51,914 nt of DNA from an uncultured Roseburia sp. (GTDB lineage: Bacteria > Bacillota > Clostridia > Lachnospirales > Lachnospiraceae), in NCBI GenBank assembly GCA_910577925.1, contig CAJTOI010000014.1:37174-89087 (forward strand), read 5' to 3'. The notes beneath the pieces were generated by a model, which was not told the DNA's origin, made no database searches, and saw only the letters and a list, made by a program, of their open reading frames with translations. This document shows, piece by piece, positions 49,530 through 51,914 of this stretch (position 1 is its first letter; each line of letters begins with the position of its first letter). The translations under genes were made by a program, and so were the position numbers.

Positions 49530-50411
49530 ATGTATCAGATTGTAAAGAGAAGGCAGCTGGCAGATAAGATTTATCTTATGGATGTCAGAGCGCCCCGGGC
49601 AGCGCAGCACTGCGAGCCGGGGCAGTTTGTGATTGTAAAGACAGATGAAACAGGGGAGCGCATACCGCTGACGATCTGCGACTATGACAGGGAAGCGGGG
49701 ACGATCACGATTGTTTTTCAGACCGTCGGGGCGTCCACGGAGCGCATGCTTGCGCTTGCGGAGGGAGATTCGTTTCAGGATTTTGTGGGGCCGCTCGGCT
49801 GTGCTTCCGATTTGATCGGCGAGGATATCGAAGAATTAAAGAAAAAGAAAATTTTGTTTGTGGCCGGCGGTGTCGGGACGGCGCCGGTATACCCGCAGGT
49901 GAAATGGCTTCATGAACACGGCGTGGACTGTGACGTGATCATGGGTTCCCGCAGCAAAGATCTGCTGATTCTCGAAGACGAGATGCGCGCGGTGGCGACG
50001 AATCTGTATGTGACGACCGACGACGGTTCCTACGGATTTAAGGGAACCGGAACGGCGCGGCTTCAGGCGCTCTATGACGAGGGTGTCCGCTACGATCACT
50101 GTGTCGCGATCGGGCCGATGATCATGATGAAGTTTGTCTGCAAGCTGACAAAGGAGCTCGGGATTCCGACGATTGTTTCGATGAATCCGATTATGGTGGA
50201 CGGGACCGGGATGTGCGGCGCATGCCGTCTTGTTGTCGGAAACGAAGTGAAGTTTGCGTGTGTGGACGGCCCGGAGTTTAACGGCCATCTGGTGGATTTC
50301 GATCAGGCGATCAAACGTCAGCAGCAGTATAAGACCGAAGAAGGAAGAAAGATGCTGGCGCTTGCGGAAGGGGATACCCACCACGGCGGCTGCGGGCATT
50401 GTGAATCATAG
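49530..50411 (+). CDS. NfnA-like FAD/NAD(P)-binding subunit (SudB type)
   Basis: A 293-residue flavoprotein subunit of the sulfide/dihydroorotate dehydrogenase-like family, seen as NfnA in NADH-dependent ferredoxin:NADP oxidoreductase. FAD segment is RIPLTICDYDREAGTITIVFQ; the nucleotide-binding part is VAGGVGTAPVYPQVKWL. A [2Fe-2S] site is formed by cysteines in GMCGACRLVVGNEVKFACVDG and a further CGHC at the end. Start ATG at 49530 follows ATAGGAGGAACG. It lies directly upstream of the NfnB/GltA-like gene, and the two would form the electron-bifurcating transhydrogenase complex, balancing NADH, NADPH and ferredoxin in fermentation. Confidence 0.88.
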   Translation: MYQIVKRRQLADKIYLMDVRAPRAAQHCEPGQFVIVKTDETGERIPLTICDYDREAGTITIVFQTVGASTERMLALAEGDSFQDFVGPLGCASDLIGEDIEELKKKKILFVAGGVGTAPVYPQVKWLHEHGVDCDVIMGSRSKDLLILEDEMRAVATNLYVTTDDGSYGFKGTGTARLQALYDEGVRYDHCVAIGPMIMMKFVCKLTKELGIPTIVSMNPIMVDGTGMCGACRLVVGNEVKFACVDGPEFNGHLVDFDQAIKRQQQYKTEEGRKMLALAEGDTHHGGCGHCES

Positions 50412-50424
50412 GATGGAGGGGAAT

Positions 50425-51810
50425 ATGGACGTAATGGTAAAAGTTCCGGTTCGCGAGCAGGAGCCTGCGGTTCGTGCGGCGAATTTTGAGGAAGTATGTC
50501 TGGGATATAACGAAGAAGAGGCGATGGCGGAAGCTTCCCGCTGTCTGAACTGTAAAAATGCGCAGTGTATGAAAGGATGCCCGGTGTCCATCGATATTCC
50601 GGGATTTATTCTGCAGGTGAAGGAGGGCAACTTCGAGGAGGCATATCAGATTATCAGCAAATCATCCGCGCTTCCGGCCGTCTGCGGGCGCGTCTGTCCG
50701 CAGGAGACCCAGTGCGAGGGCAAATGCATCCGCGGCATCAAGGGCGAGGCCGTCGCCATCGGGAAGCTTGAGCGCTTTGTGGCGGACTGGGCGAGAGCGC
50801 ACGGGATCAAGCCGCATAAGGCAGAGCGCACAAACGGACGCAAGGTCGCGGTGATCGGTTCCGGACCCGCAGGGCTGACCTGCGCCGGAGATCTGGCGAA
50901 GATGGGCTATGACGTGACGATTTTTGAGGCGCTGCACGAGGCGGGCGGCGTGCTTGTTTACGGGATTCCGGAGTTCCGTCTGCCGAAGCAGGAGGTTGTC
51001 GCTGCGGAGGTGGAGAATGTCAGGGCGCTCGGCGTGAAAATCGAGACAAATGTCGTCATCGGAAAGTCAGTCACGATCGACGAGCTGATGCGCGACGAAG
51101 GCTTTGAGGCGGTGTTTATCGGCTCCGGCGCAGGGCTTCCGCGGTTTATGGGAATCCCCGGCGAGCAGGCGATGGGCGTATTCTCCGCAAATGAATACCT
51201 GACCCGGAACAACCTGATGAAAGCGTTTCTGGAGGGCTATGACACACCGATTAAGGCCGGAAAGAAGGTCATCGTCGTGGGCGGCGGCAATGTGGCGATG
51301 GATGCGGCGAGAACGGCCAGACGGCTCGGCGCCGAGGTACATATCGTGTACCGCCGCAGCGAGGAGGAGCTTCCGGCCCGTCGCGAGGAGGTGCATCACG
51401 CGAAGGAGGAGGGGATTATCTTCGACCTTCTGCAGAACCCGACCGAGCTGCTCGTGGACGAGAACGGCTGCGTAAAGGGCGCGCGGATTATCCGCATGGA
51501 GCTTGGAGAGCCGGATGAGTCCGGCAGAAGAAGCCCGGTGGAAATCCCCGGTTCCGAGTACGAGATAGAGGCGGATACAGTGATCATGTCCCTCGGAACT
51601 TCCCCGAACCCGCTGATTTCCGCGACGACGGAAGGGCTTGATGTAAACCGCAGAAAATGCATCGTGGCCGACGAGGCGAACGGACAGACCTCGAAAGAGG
51701 GCGTGTTTGCGGGCGGCGACGCCGTGACCGGCGCGGCGACGGTGATTCTTGCGATGGGTGCGGGAAAGGCCGCGGCGAAGGGAATCGACGCGTATCTGTC
51801 AGAGAAATAA
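50425..51810 (+). CDS. NfnB-like / glutamate synthase small-subunit-like flavoprotein
   Basis: A 461-residue protein of the GltD/NfnB family. The N-terminal ferredoxin-like part has two cysteine clusters, CLNCKNAQCMKGCPVSIDIP and CGRVCPQETQCEGKC, that bind [4Fe-4S] clusters. Next are the FAD motif VAVIGSGPAGLTCAGDLAKMG, the NADP(H)-binding GGGNVAMDAARTARRLGA, and the closing GGDAVTGAATVILAMGAGKAAA. ATG at 50425 follows GGAGGGGAAT; the longer frame from 50254 overlaps the upstream gene. No large glutamate synthase subunit is present, and the partner gene is NfnA-like. The complex is therefore more likely NfnAB than glutamate synthase. Confidence 0.9.
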   Translation: MDVMVKVPVREQEPAVRAANFEEVCLGYNEEEAMAEASRCLNCKNAQCMKGCPVSIDIPGFILQVKEGNFEEAYQIISKSSALPAVCGRVCPQETQCEGKCIRGIKGEAVAIGKLERFVADWARAHGIKPHKAERTNGRKVAVIGSGPAGLTCAGDLAKMGYDVTIFEALHEAGGVLVYGIPEFRLPKQEVVAAEVENVRALGVKIETNVVIGKSVTIDELMRDEGFEAVFIGSGAGLPRFMGIPGEQAMGVFSANEYLTRNNLMKAFLEGYDTPIKAGKKVIVVGGGNVAMDAARTARRLGAEVHIVYRRSEEELPARREEVHHAKEEGIIFDLLQNPTELLVDENGCVKGARIIRMELGEPDESGRRSPVEIPGSEYEIEADTVIMSLGTSPNPLISATTEGLDVNRRKCIVADEANGQTSKEGVFAGGDAVTGAATVILAMGAGKAAAKGIDAYLSEK

Positions 51811-51821
51811 AAAGAAAACGG

Positions 51822-51845
51822 CTGCCGATGCGGCAGAAGATTTTT
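51822..51845 (+). terminator. Short terminator after the NfnB-like gene
   Basis: CTGCCG (51822-51827 region) and CGGCAG (51831-51836) form a compact 6-bp stem with a 3-nt loop, followed by AAGATTTTT. It lies 12 nt after the stop codon. A second hairpin follows at 51863-51910. Confidence 0.65.
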
Positions 51846-51862
51846 GCGGATTTAAAACGGGG

Positions 51863-51910
51863 GCTGTCGCTTTAACGATTAAAAAATGGTGAAGCGGCAG
51901 CTTCCTTTTT
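51863..51910 (+). terminator. Second terminator-like hairpin at the right edge
   Basis: GCTGTCGCTT (51863-51872) and AAGCGGCAGC (51892-51901) form a 10-bp stem with one G-U pair, a 19-nt loop and a following TTCCTTTTT. It may finish read-through from the NfnAB unit. The window ends 4 nt later. Confidence 0.65.
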
Positions 51911-51914
51911 GCCT

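Overview
The window (about 52 kb) looks like a chromosomal segment of a spore-forming member of the Lachnospiraceae (Clostridia). The support is a spoIVA gene behind a sigma-E-type promoter, a small Spo0A-C-like protein, Firmicute promoters (TTGACA/TATAAT) with strong Shine-Dalgarno sites, a tryptophan T-box leader, a BirA-type operator on bioY, GHKL/LytTR two-component proteins, an NfnAB-type flavoprotein pair and carbohydrate-import genes. No tRNA, rRNA, CRISPR array, phage module or insertion sequence was seen.

Layout. 1-5.3 kb: 3' end of a GH36 alpha-galactosidase, a relic of tryptophan synthase beta, a threonine aldolase-type lyase with an asparaginase, bioY with a BirA operator over its promoter, a DUF1284 protein and a CLC antiporter. 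5.4-11.5 kb: a maltodextrin-type ABC operon (lipoprotein, two permeases, LacI regulator, malQ) under two overlapping CCGG-centred operators. 11.5-15 kb: a lipid kinase, spoIVA, then two small XRE regulators around a Spo0A-C-like gene, with a shared 17-bp motif. 15-21 kb: a leftward operon of two sugar isomerases and two Gfo/Idh/MocA dehydrogenases, downstream of an AraC regulator and an unknown helical protein. 21.3-27.7 kb: PH-domain protein, purine nucleoside phosphorylase, MTA/SAH-type deaminase, MBL hydrolase, a 49-residue membrane protein and alaS. 27.7-30.2 kb: small membrane proteins (DUF2752, DUF4234), a membrane-bound XRE protein, rpsU and a PfkB kinase relic. 30.2-35.3 kb: GHKL kinase and LytTR regulator divergent from a membrane-anchored GH3 enzyme, with 20-bp-period direct repeats between them. 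35.4-40.2 kb: WYL regulator, ClbS/DfsB-like protein, LUD protein, ABC exporter and a membrane protein. 40.2-43.7 kb: creatininase-family protein and GPH symporter divergent from an AraC/cupin regulator. 43.7-46 kb: two G3E (CobW-type) GTPases, one with a long His/Cys metal-binding tract and one fused to a DUF1980/YcgQ-like domain, behind a promoter overlapped by a perfect palindrome. 46-49.4 kb: a Trp T-box leader and a three-gene ABC transporter. 49.4-51.9 kb: NfnA/NfnB-like genes.

The window mixes housekeeping genes with separately regulated nutrient modules. The most unusual items are the GTPase-DUF1980 fusion beside a His-rich G3E GTPase, the duplicated XRE/Spo0A-C-like module, the LytTR-linked ecto-GH3 with swapped domain order, and two gene relics (trpB, pfkB) found by reading intergenic frames. 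Start codons were chosen from Shine-Dalgarno placement and family length, so several differ from the longest open frame. No database search was possible; family names rest on recognised motifs.
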